DNA from: DASSLY01 sp035689185
GTDB lineage: Bacteria > Actinomycetota > Actinomycetes > Actinomycetales > Dermatophilaceae
Assembly: GCA_035689185.1 (NCBI GenBank)
Contig: DASSLY010000010.1
Location: forward strand, 1-64,000
DNA length: 64,000 bases
Reading direction: 5' to 3'
Part shown: piece after piece, positions 42,324-50,949 of the stretch
Layout of the letters: every line of letters starts with the position of its first letter
Position numbering within the stretch: position 1 is the stretch's first letter
Position numbers and translations under genes: made by a program
The notes under the pieces: generated by a model
The model's database searches: none
The model's input: the letters and a program-made list of their open reading frames with translations, nothing else
What the model was told of the DNA's origin: nothing

Positions 42324-42769
42324 CCGGCGTGTCCCTGCAGCCGTTCCCCCTGGTTCGCAAGGGGGCCTCGGGGCATCCGGTGAAGACCCTGCAGCACCTG
42401 CTTCGAGCCCACGGCCACGGCATCGACGCCGACGGCATCTTCGGGCCGCTGACCGACGCCGCGGTCCGCGCCTTCCAGGGCGACGAAGGGCTAGCCGTCG
42501 ACGGCATCGTCGGCCCGCACACCTGGGGCGCGGTCATCGTCGAGGTGAGCCGGGGCAGCCGGGGGGAGGCCGTCAAGGGCGTGCAGGAGGAGTTCCAGTT
42601 CCGCAACCTGTCCGGTGATCCCAGCAAGGGGCTCGCCGTCGACGGGGTGTTCGGCCCGTTGACCGAGGCCGCTGTCCGCGGTTTCCAGCAGGCTGTCGGG
42701 CTGGACGTCGACGGCATCGTCGGACCGTTGACCTGGCAGGCGCTGGTCAGCGGCATGCTGTCCTTCTGA
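42320..42769 (+). CDS. Double peptidoglycan-binding domain protein
   Basis: A 149-residue protein made of two PG_binding_1 repeats. The first holds GIDADGIFGPLTDAAVRAFQ with DGIVGPHTW, the second GLAVDGVFGPLTEAAVRGFQ with DGIVGPLTW. No catalytic domain is attached and no signal peptide is visible, so how it would meet peptidoglycan is unclear. GTG 42320 overlaps the VOC stop. A single polypeptide of VOC plus wall-binding repeats could arise from one frameshift, which would be worth checking in relatives. Confidence 0.82.
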   Translation: MTGVSLQPFPLVRKGASGHPVKTLQHLLRAHGHGIDADGIFGPLTDAAVRAFQGDEGLAVDGIVGPHTWGAVIVEVSRGSRGEAVKGVQEEFQFRNLSGDPSKGLAVDGVFGPLTEAAVRGFQQAVGLDVDGIVGPLTWQALVSGMLSF

Positions 42770-42943
42770 CCGGCCCGGGCGGCAGTGGAGGAGAGTCCCC
42801 AGCCGGGCCATCGCAACGACACTCGCCGGCCGGCGGAGCTTTTCCGGATGCGACCACGCGCCTTTCCGGGCGGCAGTCCTGATCTCAAACACAGCGAAAC
42901 GGGCGAGTGAAACACAGCCATTCGTTCATTCTTTCAGCCACCC

Positions 42944-42972
42944 TTGTCACCCATTCCCGGCGGGTGTACTTT
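42944..42972 (+). promoter_or_regulatory. Promoter of the secreted dirigent/AOC-like gene
   Basis: TTGTCA (42944-42949) and TACTTT (42967-42972) are separated by 17 bases, a good match to a housekeeping sigma promoter. The stretch is AT-richer than its surroundings. Initiation would fall near 42979, leaving a leader of about 45 bases before ATG 43025. Confidence 0.65.
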
Positions 42973-43024
42973 CTTGCCGGCCCACCGAAAGCAATGATGG
43001 GTCAGTCCATGGGAGGAAATGGCA

Positions 43025-43615
43025 ATGAAGCGTCGTTATGTCGCAATTTCTTCAGCCGCCGTGCTGGTAGCGGGAATGACGGTCGTCGGGTCCGTATCGG
43101 CCTCGGCCGGGCAGGACAGCACCGCCGCCGCAGCGGCGTCGTCCTCGGTGCGGGGATGGGCCGGACCGCAGGCATCCTCGGTTGCCGCGGCCGAGCGGGC
43201 CGCGCAGGGTCGGATCACTGGCCCGAGCGCTGCCGCCATGGCCGGGGAGACTCTGGTGGTGGTGGAGGCCCCCTTCAGCCCGCGGCGCGAGGCCTTCGTC
43301 GACGTGGGGGCGAGCGGCGACTCCCCCGGCGACTTCTTCATCGCCGAGGGACGGATCCTCGACCGGTCCGGCTCCCGGATGATCGGCTCGGACGCCCTTC
43401 GCTGCGAGGCCGGGGTGCGCACCTTCACCTGCGAGGCCACCCTCGTGGTGACCGGCAAGGGCAAGATTCGCGTCGCCGGCACGTTGTTCAGCAACCGAGA
43501 CAACGTCCTACCCGTGACCGGTGGCACCGACGCGTACGCCGGCGTCGGCGGACAGGTGACGTTCTTCAACCTTGGTCACGGCCGGACGGCCCTGATCTTC
43601 GACCTCACCCGCTAG
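43025..43615 (+). CDS. Secreted dirigent/allene-oxide-cyclase-like barrel protein
   Basis: A 196-residue exported protein. The signal peptide (KRRYVAISSAAVLVAGMTVV, ending near SASAGQ) is followed by an Ala/Ser linker and a compact beta-barrel domain (about residues 75-196) with DFFIAEGRILDRSGSRMIGS, CEATLVVTGKGKIRVAG, TGGTDAYAGVGGQVTFFNLG. This pattern is that of AOC-like/dirigent barrels found in plants and some actinobacteria. ATG 43025 is preferred over ATG 43019 because GGGAGG lies at proper distance. It has its own promoter and terminator, so it is a single-gene unit. Confidence 0.75.
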   Translation: MKRRYVAISSAAVLVAGMTVVGSVSASAGQDSTAAAAASSSVRGWAGPQASSVAAAERAAQGRITGPSAAAMAGETLVVVEAPFSPRREAFVDVGASGDSPGDFFIAEGRILDRSGSRMIGSDALRCEAGVRTFTCEATLVVTGKGKIRVAGTLFSNRDNVLPVTGGTDAYAGVGGQVTFFNLGHGRTALIFDLTR

Positions 43616-43647
43616 CTCGCCGCGCCACCCCTGGCGCCGGAACAAGC

Positions 43648-43680
43648 GCGGCCCTAGTCAGCTGGCCTGGCTAGGGCCGC
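43648..43680. terminator. Bidirectional terminator hairpin
   Basis: A perfect 10-bp stem, GCGGCCCTAG (43648-43657) with CTAGGGCCGC (43671-43680), has a 13-base loop and GTTTCGT after it. It lies between two convergent genes, the secreted barrel protein and the PEP-synthase-like gene, and probably stops transcription from the left; from the right the T-tract is poor. Confidence 0.75.
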
Positions 43681-43765
43681 GTTTCGTACACGCCGTTGAA
43701 CGCCGTCTCGGCGGGCCGGCGGAACCGGCTGAAGCCGGCGTCGCTGACAGACCGGCCGGGCCGGC

Positions 43766-46555
43766 TCACCCCTCCACGGTCACCAAGCCGCCCGCGCCGT
43801 CCACCGTGACCAGGCCGCCCGCGCCGTCGACGGTGACCCGGCCGATGGTGCCGTCGACGGTCACCGGCTGCCCCGAGCTGATCCGGCTGGTCGCGTCCGG
43901 CACCCCCACCACGGCCGGGATGCCGTACTCCCGGGCCACCACGGCGCCGTGGGAGTTGGCGCCACCCATCTCCATCACCAGTCCGGCAGCAGTGAGGAAC
44001 AGCGGCGTCCAGCCAGGGTCGGTCGACGGAGCGACCAGGATCTCGCCGGGGCGAAGCTGCGCCCCGACCGGGTCCAGCACCACACGCGCCGGCCCGTGAG
44101 CAGTGCCCGCCGAGGCCGGGCTGCCGTGCAACGCAGCGGGACTCGAGCCGGCGGCACGCTCGGGGCGGTATGCCGCGACCGCCTCCGGCTCGGTGCCGTC
44201 GGACAGCAGCAGCCGCGGGATGTGCCGGCGGCGCAGCTCCACCGCATACTCCTCGCGGCACGCGGCGACCCGGTCCTGCAGCGGCTCCCCCGCCAACCCG
44301 CGCCGGGCCTGGTCCAGGTCGAGGAAGAAGACGTCGTCGGGGTCGGTCACCGCACCCGCCTCGGCCAGGGCGACCCCGACCTGGTACAGGTGCTCGTGCA
44401 GTCGGCCGAGCCCGCGCACCAGCAGGAACTTGTGCGACTCCCGCAGGCCGACGAGCTGGCGGGCACGGCCCAGCAGGAGAGCGACCAGGCGGGCCCGCAC
44501 CGGGTGGCTTCGGCCGAGCCGGCCGACCAGCCGCGCCACCATCGCCTCGGCGTCCCGCGTCGCGCTGGCGAACTGCACCGGTGGCGCCAGCTCGGGATCA
44601 TCCTGCGCGAGGTAGTTCTTCGCCACCCCGAGCAGGTGAGACGGGTCGTCGGACCAGCGAGGTAGGCCGAGGTCGATCTCGCCGACGGCCCGATCGCCAT
44701 ACGTGGCAAGGAACTCCGCCAACCCCCGCTGCGTCACGGGCGGCAGGGAACCAGCACGGTAGCGGGCTGCCAGCCGGACCACGGGCTCCGCCGTGACAGC
44801 GGCCGACGAGGCCGCGTCGGCGCGGATGCGCTCGGCGAGCCACCACAGGGCGAGGTCCATCTCGGTGGTGACGTTGTGCGGCAGGCCGCGCAGCACCCCC
44901 TGCAGCTCGACCGGATCCGCGGTCCGGCCCAGCAGACGCCGCGCCAGCTCCAGCGCGAGGAAGCCCGCCACGGCGTTGGCCATCACCCGCGGCGCCATCA
45001 GGAACAGCCCCCCACCCAGCCGGGCCTCGACCAGGTCGAGGCGCTGCCCGGGGGTGGCGTCCTGCGGCAGGACGAGGGATGCCTCAAGTCGGCGCTGTTC
45101 GCGGGCGATCGCGGCATAGGCCGCCCGGGGACTCAGCGCTGCGGTGAGCACCCGGCGCGGCAGCCCCAGCCGCAGGGCCACCCGCCCCACCGCGGCAACG
45201 GCGTGGACCGGCGGGCGCGGGTCGACGGCGAACGACTGCTCCTGCAGGAGCCCGCGCAGCACGGACGCGGACCGCGCCTCCATCACGCCAAAGGCGGCGA
45301 GCACCACCCGGCGACCCAGCCGGTTGCGCACCGCGGGGGTCAGGTCGAGGAACACCCGTCCCGCCGCGACGTGCAGCGCCCGCGCCCCGTCGCGGGGCCG
45401 GGCGACCGGGTGGCCGGCCACTGCGGCGACCGAGGCGGAGACGAGCCGCAGCGCAGCCAGCCCCATGGGGGTCAGCGGTCGGGTGAGGCCCTGGGCCAGC
45501 GAGGCGTTGAGGAAGACCCGGTCCCCACCGCCCGCCGCTGCGCTCGGGTCGACCAGCGGGTAGAGGGTCGTGATCGGGCGCGCCTGGGTCAGCCAGAACC
45601 TGCCGTCGCCGGCCAGCGCCCACTCCAGGTCCTGGGGCCGGCCGTAGTGCGCGGCGACCCGCGCCCCCAGCCGGACCAGCTGGCCGACCTGTATGTCGCT
45701 GAGGCAGGCGCGCTGCGCCGGCTCGGTGCCGACCCGCTCCGGGCCGACCCGCTCCGCGCCGACCTGCACGGTGCCGACCTGCTCGGTGCCGACCTGCTCG
45801 GTGCCACCGCCTGGGCGGGGGCGGACCACCACCCGCCTCTCGCCCACGGCTCGTTCGGTGATCCGTCCAGAGGACGTCTCGACCACGAACCGGTCCGGGA
45901 CGACGGCACCGGAGACCACTGCCTCACCCAGTCCGGGGCTGGCCTCCAGGACGCACTGCGCGCGGCTGCTGGTCACCGGGTTCGCAGTGAACAGCACCCC
46001 GGCAGCCACGGCGTCCACCATCTCCTGCACGACTACGGCGAGGGCGACTCCGCGCTGGCCGATGCCGGCCTGCTGCCGGTAGCTGACGGCGCGGTCCGTC
46101 CACAGCGAGGCCCAGCATCGCCGCACCGCCGTCAGCAGCTGCTCCGGGCCCACGACGTTGAGGTAGGTGTCCTGCTGGCCGGCGAAGCTCGCGGTAGCCA
46201 GGTCCTCCGCGGTGGCCGACGAGCGCACCGCGACCGCCGCTGTGGAGCCGAGGCCCGTGTAGGCGTCCAGGACGGCCGCGCGGACTGCTGCCGGCACGGG
46301 TGCGGCGGCGACCAGGGCGCGGGCCTCGGCGGCCAGGTCCGCAGTGTCCGGCCCCTCCTCCTCCAGCCGCGCGAGCAGGGGCTCCAGGCGATCCGCCACG
46401 ACCGCGGCATACGCAGCGGTCGTGATGCAGAAGCCGATGGGAACGGCGAACCCGGCATCAGCGAGCACGCCCAGGTTGAGCGCCTTGCCGCCGACGGCGG
46501 CAAGGTCCGCCGATCCGAGGTGCTGCATCGGGATGACCAGGGGCATGACGGCCAC
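43766..46555 (-). CDS. PEP-synthase/rifampicin phosphotransferase-like enzyme
   Basis: A 929-residue dikinase-type phosphotransferase. The ATP-grasp domain (1-350) begins GGKALNLGVLADAGFAVPIGF and has VRSSATAEDLATASFAGQQD. The swivelling His domain at the C-terminus has H869 (GGANSHGAVVAREYG), close to its place in rifampicin phosphotransferases. It would move the beta phosphate of ATP to a substrate via phosphohistidine. Two odd insertions are present: six five-residue repeats (TEQVG type) inside the ATP-grasp part and a repeat tail (VTVDGAGGL). The start is GTG 46555, or ATG 46546. Confidence 0.82.
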   Translation of the reverse strand: MAVMPLVIPMQHLGSADLAAVGGKALNLGVLADAGFAVPIGFCITTAAYAAVVADRLEPLLARLEEEGPDTADLAAEARALVAAAPVPAAVRAAVLDAYTGLGSTAAVAVRSSATAEDLATASFAGQQDTYLNVVGPEQLLTAVRRCWASLWTDRAVSYRQQAGIGQRGVALAVVVQEMVDAVAAGVLFTANPVTSSRAQCVLEASPGLGEAVVSGAVVPDRFVVETSSGRITERAVGERRVVVRPRPGGGTEQVGTEQVGTVQVGAERVGPERVGTEPAQRACLSDIQVGQLVRLGARVAAHYGRPQDLEWALAGDGRFWLTQARPITTLYPLVDPSAAAGGGDRVFLNASLAQGLTRPLTPMGLAALRLVSASVAAVAGHPVARPRDGARALHVAAGRVFLDLTPAVRNRLGRRVVLAAFGVMEARSASVLRGLLQEQSFAVDPRPPVHAVAAVGRVALRLGLPRRVLTAALSPRAAYAAIAREQRRLEASLVLPQDATPGQRLDLVEARLGGGLFLMAPRVMANAVAGFLALELARRLLGRTADPVELQGVLRGLPHNVTTEMDLALWWLAERIRADAASSAAVTAEPVVRLAARYRAGSLPPVTQRGLAEFLATYGDRAVGEIDLGLPRWSDDPSHLLGVAKNYLAQDDPELAPPVQFASATRDAEAMVARLVGRLGRSHPVRARLVALLLGRARQLVGLRESHKFLLVRGLGRLHEHLYQVGVALAEAGAVTDPDDVFFLDLDQARRGLAGEPLQDRVAACREEYAVELRRRHIPRLLLSDGTEPEAVAAYRPERAAGSSPAALHGSPASAGTAHGPARVVLDPVGAQLRPGEILVAPSTDPGWTPLFLTAAGLVMEMGGANSHGAVVAREYGIPAVVGVPDATSRISSGQPVTVDGTIGRVTVDGAGGLVTVDGAGGLVTVEG
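43774..43864. repeat. 27-bp in-frame repeats at the end of the phosphotransferase gene
   Basis: About three and a half 27-bp units begin at 43774, 43801 and 43828 and continue to about 43864. They encode nine-residue units of the type GLVTVDGAG at the extreme C-terminus, after the catalytic His domain. The two units nearest the stop are the most alike. The repeat probably arose by slippage. Confidence 0.8.
45721..45810. repeat. 15-bp in-frame repeats inside the ATP-grasp domain
   Basis: Six 15-bp units of GCTCGGTGCCGACCT type run from 45721 to 45810 and encode five-residue units (TEQVG, AERVG, PERVG). They lie between the ATP-grasp strands and the SDIQVGQLVRLG segment, most likely in a surface loop. 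Units 5 and 6 are the most alike. Confidence 0.8.
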
Positions 46556-46716
46556 CGTACGCCCGCATCGCCGGCAATTTCAACGGTAGATGAATTACCG
46601 CCCCTGGCGCCGGGCTGCGTTCGGGGCACCAGTCCTGCCGATTCGCGCGGAAAGCGGTCTGTGCCCGGCTACCGTGGGTGTGAACTCATGGTGACCAGCG
46701 TTGAAGAGGCGAGGCC

Positions 46717-48117
46717 GTGCCAGCAGACAGCTCCCCCGTTCGCAGTGCTCACCCGGCCCGTGGCCGGGCCGCCCCGCGAAGTGCCCTGGCGATCCTCGGC
46801 GCCGCCCTGGCCATCGGGTCCGGGGTGCCGCTGGCTCCCGTGGCCCAGGCCGCGCTGGCCCGGACCCTGCATGTCGCAACGACCGGGACGAGCACCGGAG
46901 ACGGATCCGCTGCGCGTCCGTTCGCCACCGTGCAGCGTGGCGCCGACGTCGCCCGGCCAGGCGACACGATCCTGGTGCACCAGGGCACCTACCGGGGCGT
47001 GGTCATCATCACGCGCAGCGGGACGCAGGCCCAGCCCATCACGCTGACCTCGGCCGGTGACGGGCCGGTGACCCTCACCGCCGACTTCCGCAGTCCGCCC
47101 TGTGACGCCCACGCCCCCGCGCTGGACCGCACCATCCAGGTGCTGGGGGGTGCCGACTACTGGACCGTCTCCCACCTGAACATCGTCAACGGCATCACCG
47201 TGAAGGGGGCCAACGGCAGCGCCGCGATGAAGTACCTGACCCGTCTGGTGAACACCGGCGACTGGCAGGCGAGGCGGCGCATCCCGGGACGGGGCAGCAA
47301 GGACCCGGTCGCGGCGGCTTCGGCCTTCGACTATCTCAGCGCGAAGACCGGGGTGACCATCAACCCCTCCGACGGGCTGCGTTTCGTCGGCAACACCATC
47401 ACGCGCCGGGGGATCCACATCATCGCGGCCCGCTACGGCGAGGTGCGGAACAACGACATCGGCCCGGTCGACTGCGGGATCGGCCCCGGGGTATGGGTCA
47501 ACGTTTTCAGCGACGGCTGGACGGTGGCGGGAAACCACATCCACGACATAGCGGCATCCACCTTCAAGCACTACATGCAGGAGGGCATCAGGCTGGGCTC
47601 GGCCACGTCCTACGCCGCCGTGCGCAACAACCTGGTCGAGCACCTGCCCGGTGACGGCCGGGCCATGAACACCGATGTGGACGCCAGCTGGAACACCTTC
47701 CGGAACAACAGAGCCAACGACGTGGCCATGGGGTACAACGACCAGATGTCCGGGTGGGGCAACGTCTGGGACCACAACGTGGCGTCCAACTTCCGGGTAT
47801 GGGGCCTCAACTTCCGCGGCATCGACGCGTCCCTGCCGCAGCCCTCCCTGAACAGCAGCACCTACCTGGCCGTCGTGACCTGCAACACCGCGCTCGGCGG
47901 CCCGACCGACCCGATGGTGGGCGGTGGGCTGCACATCGGCGCCGCCAAGTCCTCGACGTTCGCGAACAACACGCTCTCCAGCGCCGTCCTCGGCGACCCG
48001 GTCAACGGGTTCGACTACGTCCGGCAGTACTGGGGCCAGGAGGGCAACACCTGGGACGGTCAGCCGACCCCGCCGCCGCTCCACCCGGCGCCACCGCCGC
48101 CCGGCACGTGCGGCTAG
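46717..48117 (+). CDS. Secreted right-handed beta-helix protein
   Basis: A 466-residue exported protein. The signal peptide ends near residue 45 (LAPVAQAALA), then comes the DUF1565-like start (LHVATTGTSTGDGSAARPFATVQRG cluster, residues about 50-75) and many short coils with N-x-I repeats (NTITRRGIHIIAARYGEVRN, NHIHDIAASTF, NNLVEHLPG). This is the pectate-lyase-like beta-helix fold. It may cut or bind polysaccharide; catalytic residues are not assignable by eye. The C-terminus is Pro-rich. It overlaps the next gene by 10 bases. Confidence 0.78.
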   Translation: MPADSSPVRSAHPARGRAAPRSALAILGAALAIGSGVPLAPVAQAALARTLHVATTGTSTGDGSAARPFATVQRGADVARPGDTILVHQGTYRGVVIITRSGTQAQPITLTSAGDGPVTLTADFRSPPCDAHAPALDRTIQVLGGADYWTVSHLNIVNGITVKGANGSAAMKYLTRLVNTGDWQARRRIPGRGSKDPVAAASAFDYLSAKTGVTINPSDGLRFVGNTITRRGIHIIAARYGEVRNNDIGPVDCGIGPGVWVNVFSDGWTVAGNHIHDIAASTFKHYMQEGIRLGSATSYAAVRNNLVEHLPGDGRAMNTDVDASWNTFRNNRANDVAMGYNDQMSGWGNVWDHNVASNFRVWGLNFRGIDASLPQPSLNSSTYLAVVTCNTALGGPTDPMVGGGLHIGAAKSSTFANNTLSSAVLGDPVNGFDYVRQYWGQEGNTWDGQPTPPPLHPAPPPPGTCG

Positions 48118-48689
48118 CCAGCCGGGGGGACACCCGGGCAGGCCGGCGCCTGCTGCCCGTCCTCACCCTCGTGGTGGCGCTCAGCGGCGCCGCCGCGTGC
48201 TCCTCCGCCTCCTCGGCGGGGTCCCCGTCCTCGGCGACGCCTTCGGTCAGCGCGCCCGCGGCGTCCGCCCGCTCCACGCCCCAGCGCGAGACACCGGCGA
48301 CGGCCGCGGACCGGAAGCTCATCGCGGCCATGTACGCGCGCATCAACGCCGCCTTCCGCAAGGACCCCAACGCGGGGGTTCGGGCCGTCATCGCGGCGCA
48401 GTACCCGGGTGCCGCGTCGGAGGTGGACTTCGCCCGCTGCGTGAACGCCATCCGGCCGGGAGCCAAGGAACTGCCGAAAGGCGTGGCGATCTCGTTCACC
48501 CCGAACATCAAGACCACGGTCCTGGAGCCCGGCTACACCATCACGCTGCGCCGCGGCGGCCTGCTCCACCCGGAGGGTCGCATCTACTCCACCATGGTCG
48601 CCATATCCGGCACCGGCATCCGCGCTGCCAACCACCAGCGACACCAGGTGGTCCGCAATGGCACGGCATACCAGTTCTCCTCCTGCTGA
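48108..48689 (+). CDS. Putative lipoprotein of unknown function
   Basis: A 193-residue exported protein. GTG 48108 gives a basic N-terminus, a hydrophobic helix (LLPVLTLVVALSGAAACSSA) and a lipobox ending at Cys. A Ser/Ala/Pro linker follows, then a compact domain from about residue 70 with only one further Cys pair candidate (RCVNAIRPG and the final SSC). I do not recognise it. It is translationally linked to the beta-helix gene, so the two may act together at the envelope. Confidence 0.65.
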   Translation: MRLASRGDTRAGRRLLPVLTLVVALSGAAACSSASSAGSPSSATPSVSAPAASARSTPQRETPATAADRKLIAAMYARINAAFRKDPNAGVRAVIAAQYPGAASEVDFARCVNAIRPGAKELPKGVAISFTPNIKTTVLEPGYTITLRRGGLLHPEGRIYSTMVAISGTGIRAANHQRHQVVRNGTAYQFSSC

Positions 48690-48725
48690 CCCGCCGCGAC
48701 GTCCCCCGCAGGGTCCAACCGGTCC

Positions 48726-49127
48726 TCAGCGCGGCCCCCGGATACCGGAATCGAAGACCAGCCGCACAGCGGTCACCCGCCCGGACTGGACCACGACGGC
48801 GACCGCCTTCGCCGGGGTCGGGCTGTCCGCCGCCCGTCCCGTCAGCGCATACCGCCCGGGCGCGAGGCCGATGCGGAACTCACCGGCCGCATTGGTGTCC
48901 ACCTCCGCCACCGCCTTGCCGTCCGGACCCTCGGCGAGAACGCTCACTCGGGCCACGACGGGGCGCGTCGGACAACTGGTCCCGGCCCGCAGGACAGGAC
49001 AACCCCCGTCGATGAGGGCGATCCCGGAGACCCCGGTGACCGGGGCCCGCCCGGTGTCTGAGTAGCTGCCCGCGCAGCCCGCCAGGAGGAGCACCGCGGC
49101 CGCGAACGAACCTAGAAGTCGGGCCAC
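48726..49127 (-). CDS. Small lipoprotein with carboxypeptidase-regulatory-like fold
   Basis: A 133-residue lipoprotein. The signal and lipobox (AAAVLLLAGCAG) put Cys18 at the membrane. The rest looks like a prealbumin/carboxypeptidase-regulatory beta-sandwich: VSVLAEGPDGKAVAEVDTNA, GEFRIGLAPGRYALTGR, VVVQSGRVTAVRLVFD. Two Cys (GGCPVLRAGTSCPT) may form a disulfide. Function is unknown. It is convergent with the preceding lipoprotein gene. Confidence 0.75.
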   Translation of the reverse strand: MARLLGSFAAAVLLLAGCAGSYSDTGRAPVTGVSGIALIDGGCPVLRAGTSCPTRPVVARVSVLAEGPDGKAVAEVDTNAAGEFRIGLAPGRYALTGRAADSPTPAKAVAVVVQSGRVTAVRLVFDSGIRGPR

Positions 49128-49212
49128 CAGCCTTGGACGGCTGGCGCCGCAGGCCGGTTCCCGGCTGGGCCCCCGCGGCCTGGCGCTGCGTCAGCCCGGA
49201 ATCTCTGCCATC

Positions 49213-49244
49213 GGGGGAGCGCCCGGCCGGTCGGACGCTCCCCC
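49213..49244 (-). terminator. Terminator hairpin after the sugar dehydrogenase gene
   Basis: A perfect 9-bp stem, GGGGGAGCG (49213-49221) with CGCTCCCCC (49236-49244) and a 14-base loop, begins 8 bases beyond the dehydrogenase stop on the minus strand. There is no T-tract, which is common for actinobacterial terminators. Confidence 0.65.
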
Positions 49245-49251
49245 ACCCGGG

Positions 49252-50760
49252 CTACAGGCAGGCCGGACCCTCGCAGCCCGCTACAACCCGGTAGACCGCT
49301 CCGGTCCGGCCGGAGGGGATCCCCGTCTCGTTGCCGAGCAGGTAGAGCTCGCCGGCGTTGTCTTGCCCGACGCCATTGACGAAGATGTCCAGGTCGCCGT
49401 GGACCAGCTCCCGTATGCGGTTGGTGACGGGCGCGCTGGACGGGTCCGCCAGGATCGGACTCGGGATGGTGAACAGCCGTCCCTTGGCATTGGTGATGTC
49501 GCGGGAGTAGTCGCCGAACACGTAGCTGCCCCGCAACGCCGGGATCGCGCTACCGCGGTAGACGAAGCCGCCTACGACGGCGTGGCCCTCGTCGTGGTCG
49601 TACTCGGCGACCGGATCGGTGAGGCCGACCGGCATACCGACGCTGTTGCGCACGACGAAGCCGTCGGTCGCGAACCCGAGCAGGGCGAACCCGGCCGGGT
49701 TGAAGATGAAGGTGCCCTCCTTGACCCGCCACCCGTAGTTGCGGCCGGCGACGACCTGGTCGACCTCCTCGACGTTGTTCTGGCCGACGTCGCCCGCGAA
49801 CAGGCGGCCCGTGGCCTTGTCGAAGGAGAACCGGAACGGGTTGCGCAGCCCGTAGGCGAAGATCTCGGCGAGGGCGCCCGCGCGGGCGACGAACGGGTTG
49901 TCCGCCGGGACCGTGTACTGCCCGTTGGCGGAGAGCCGCCCGGCGCGCCGGGCCGGGTCTATCCGGACAATCTTGCCCAGCAGGTTGCCGAGGAACTGGC
50001 TGTTGCCGGTGGGCTCGTGGTGGTACCGCGTGGGCGTCCCGTCGATGCCGATCTGGCAGTTCTGGTCGTCCTCGCCGCCGCCGTCGCCGAACGCGACATA
50101 CAGGTTCCCGTCGGGGCCGAACTGCAGGCCGCCCCCCGTGTGGTTGAACTGGGGGTTGGCGACGGTGAGCACGACCCGGGACAGCCGTGGGCCTGCGGGG
50201 CCGTCGCGCCACTCCCGGACGACGTTGACATGGTCGGCCTTGAACGCCGACAGGGGCAGCGGACACCGCGGGTTGTTGTCGGCCGCCGACACGGAGCGGA
50301 AGTCCGGGTGCGGATGTGCCGCGGTGACCTCGGTGGTGAAGGTGTAGAACAGCCGGGAGGCGGCGAACTCGGGGTCGAAGGCGAGGCCGAGCAGGCCGCG
50401 CTCGTCATAGGTTCCCGGCCCGAAGATGCCGAGCCGGACCAACGGGACGCGCGCACGGACGTCCAGGAACAGCTGCGGTGGACCTCCCGCGGCGGAGACC
50501 CGGTAGATCTGACCGGGCTGGTCGGCGACATACAGGCTTCCGGGGACGCCCGGCGCGCTCGCCGCCGCGACCGGGGCGACCAACCCGTGGGCGACCGATC
50601 TCAACCCCACCTGGACTGCGCCCGGCTCGATCTGCCGGTGGATCGGGTCCTGCAGGCCCCGCGGCTCGCTCCCGGCGGCAGGGCTGACTGACAACCCGCC
50701 CACCGCCATCGCTCCCGCCACCACCGCGCACACCCCCACAGGGGGACGGAGTCGTCTCAT
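49252..50760 (-). CDS. Secreted PQQ-type glucose/sorbosone dehydrogenase-like protein
   Basis: A 502-residue exported six-bladed propeller protein of the GSDH family. The signal peptide ends near residue 30 (VSPAAGSE). Family marks include GLLGLAFDPEF, FNHTGGGLQFGPDGNLYVAFGDGGG (with the His that contacts PQQ in soluble glucose dehydrogenase), AYGLRNPFRFSFD and GDVGQNNVEEVD. It likely oxidises sugars outside the cell with PQQ, provided that cofactor is available. The start is ATG 50760. It is divergent from the desaturase gene. Confidence 0.87.
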   Translation of the reverse strand: MRRLRPPVGVCAVVAGAMAVGGLSVSPAAGSEPRGLQDPIHRQIEPGAVQVGLRSVAHGLVAPVAAASAPGVPGSLYVADQPGQIYRVSAAGGPPQLFLDVRARVPLVRLGIFGPGTYDERGLLGLAFDPEFAASRLFYTFTTEVTAAHPHPDFRSVSAADNNPRCPLPLSAFKADHVNVVREWRDGPAGPRLSRVVLTVANPQFNHTGGGLQFGPDGNLYVAFGDGGGEDDQNCQIGIDGTPTRYHHEPTGNSQFLGNLLGKIVRIDPARRAGRLSANGQYTVPADNPFVARAGALAEIFAYGLRNPFRFSFDKATGRLFAGDVGQNNVEEVDQVVAGRNYGWRVKEGTFIFNPAGFALLGFATDGFVVRNSVGMPVGLTDPVAEYDHDEGHAVVGGFVYRGSAIPALRGSYVFGDYSRDITNAKGRLFTIPSPILADPSSAPVTNRIRELVHGDLDIFVNGVGQDNAGELYLLGNETGIPSGRTGAVYRVVAGCEGPACL

Positions 50761-50949
50761 GGCAGCTGTGCCTCCCTATCGTCGGTCCACCGGGTCGGCC
50801 CCGGTGGCGTTGCCCACCGGCTTGACTGCCACCCGTGCCAGCGCCGTTGGACCGCCGCCAGGCTTAGTCCCGCGCGATGGCGGGTCACAACTGCCCAATG
50901 GTGCTAGTACCCGAGTTGAGCCACCGCGGACTGGGTGGATGATCGTGCA

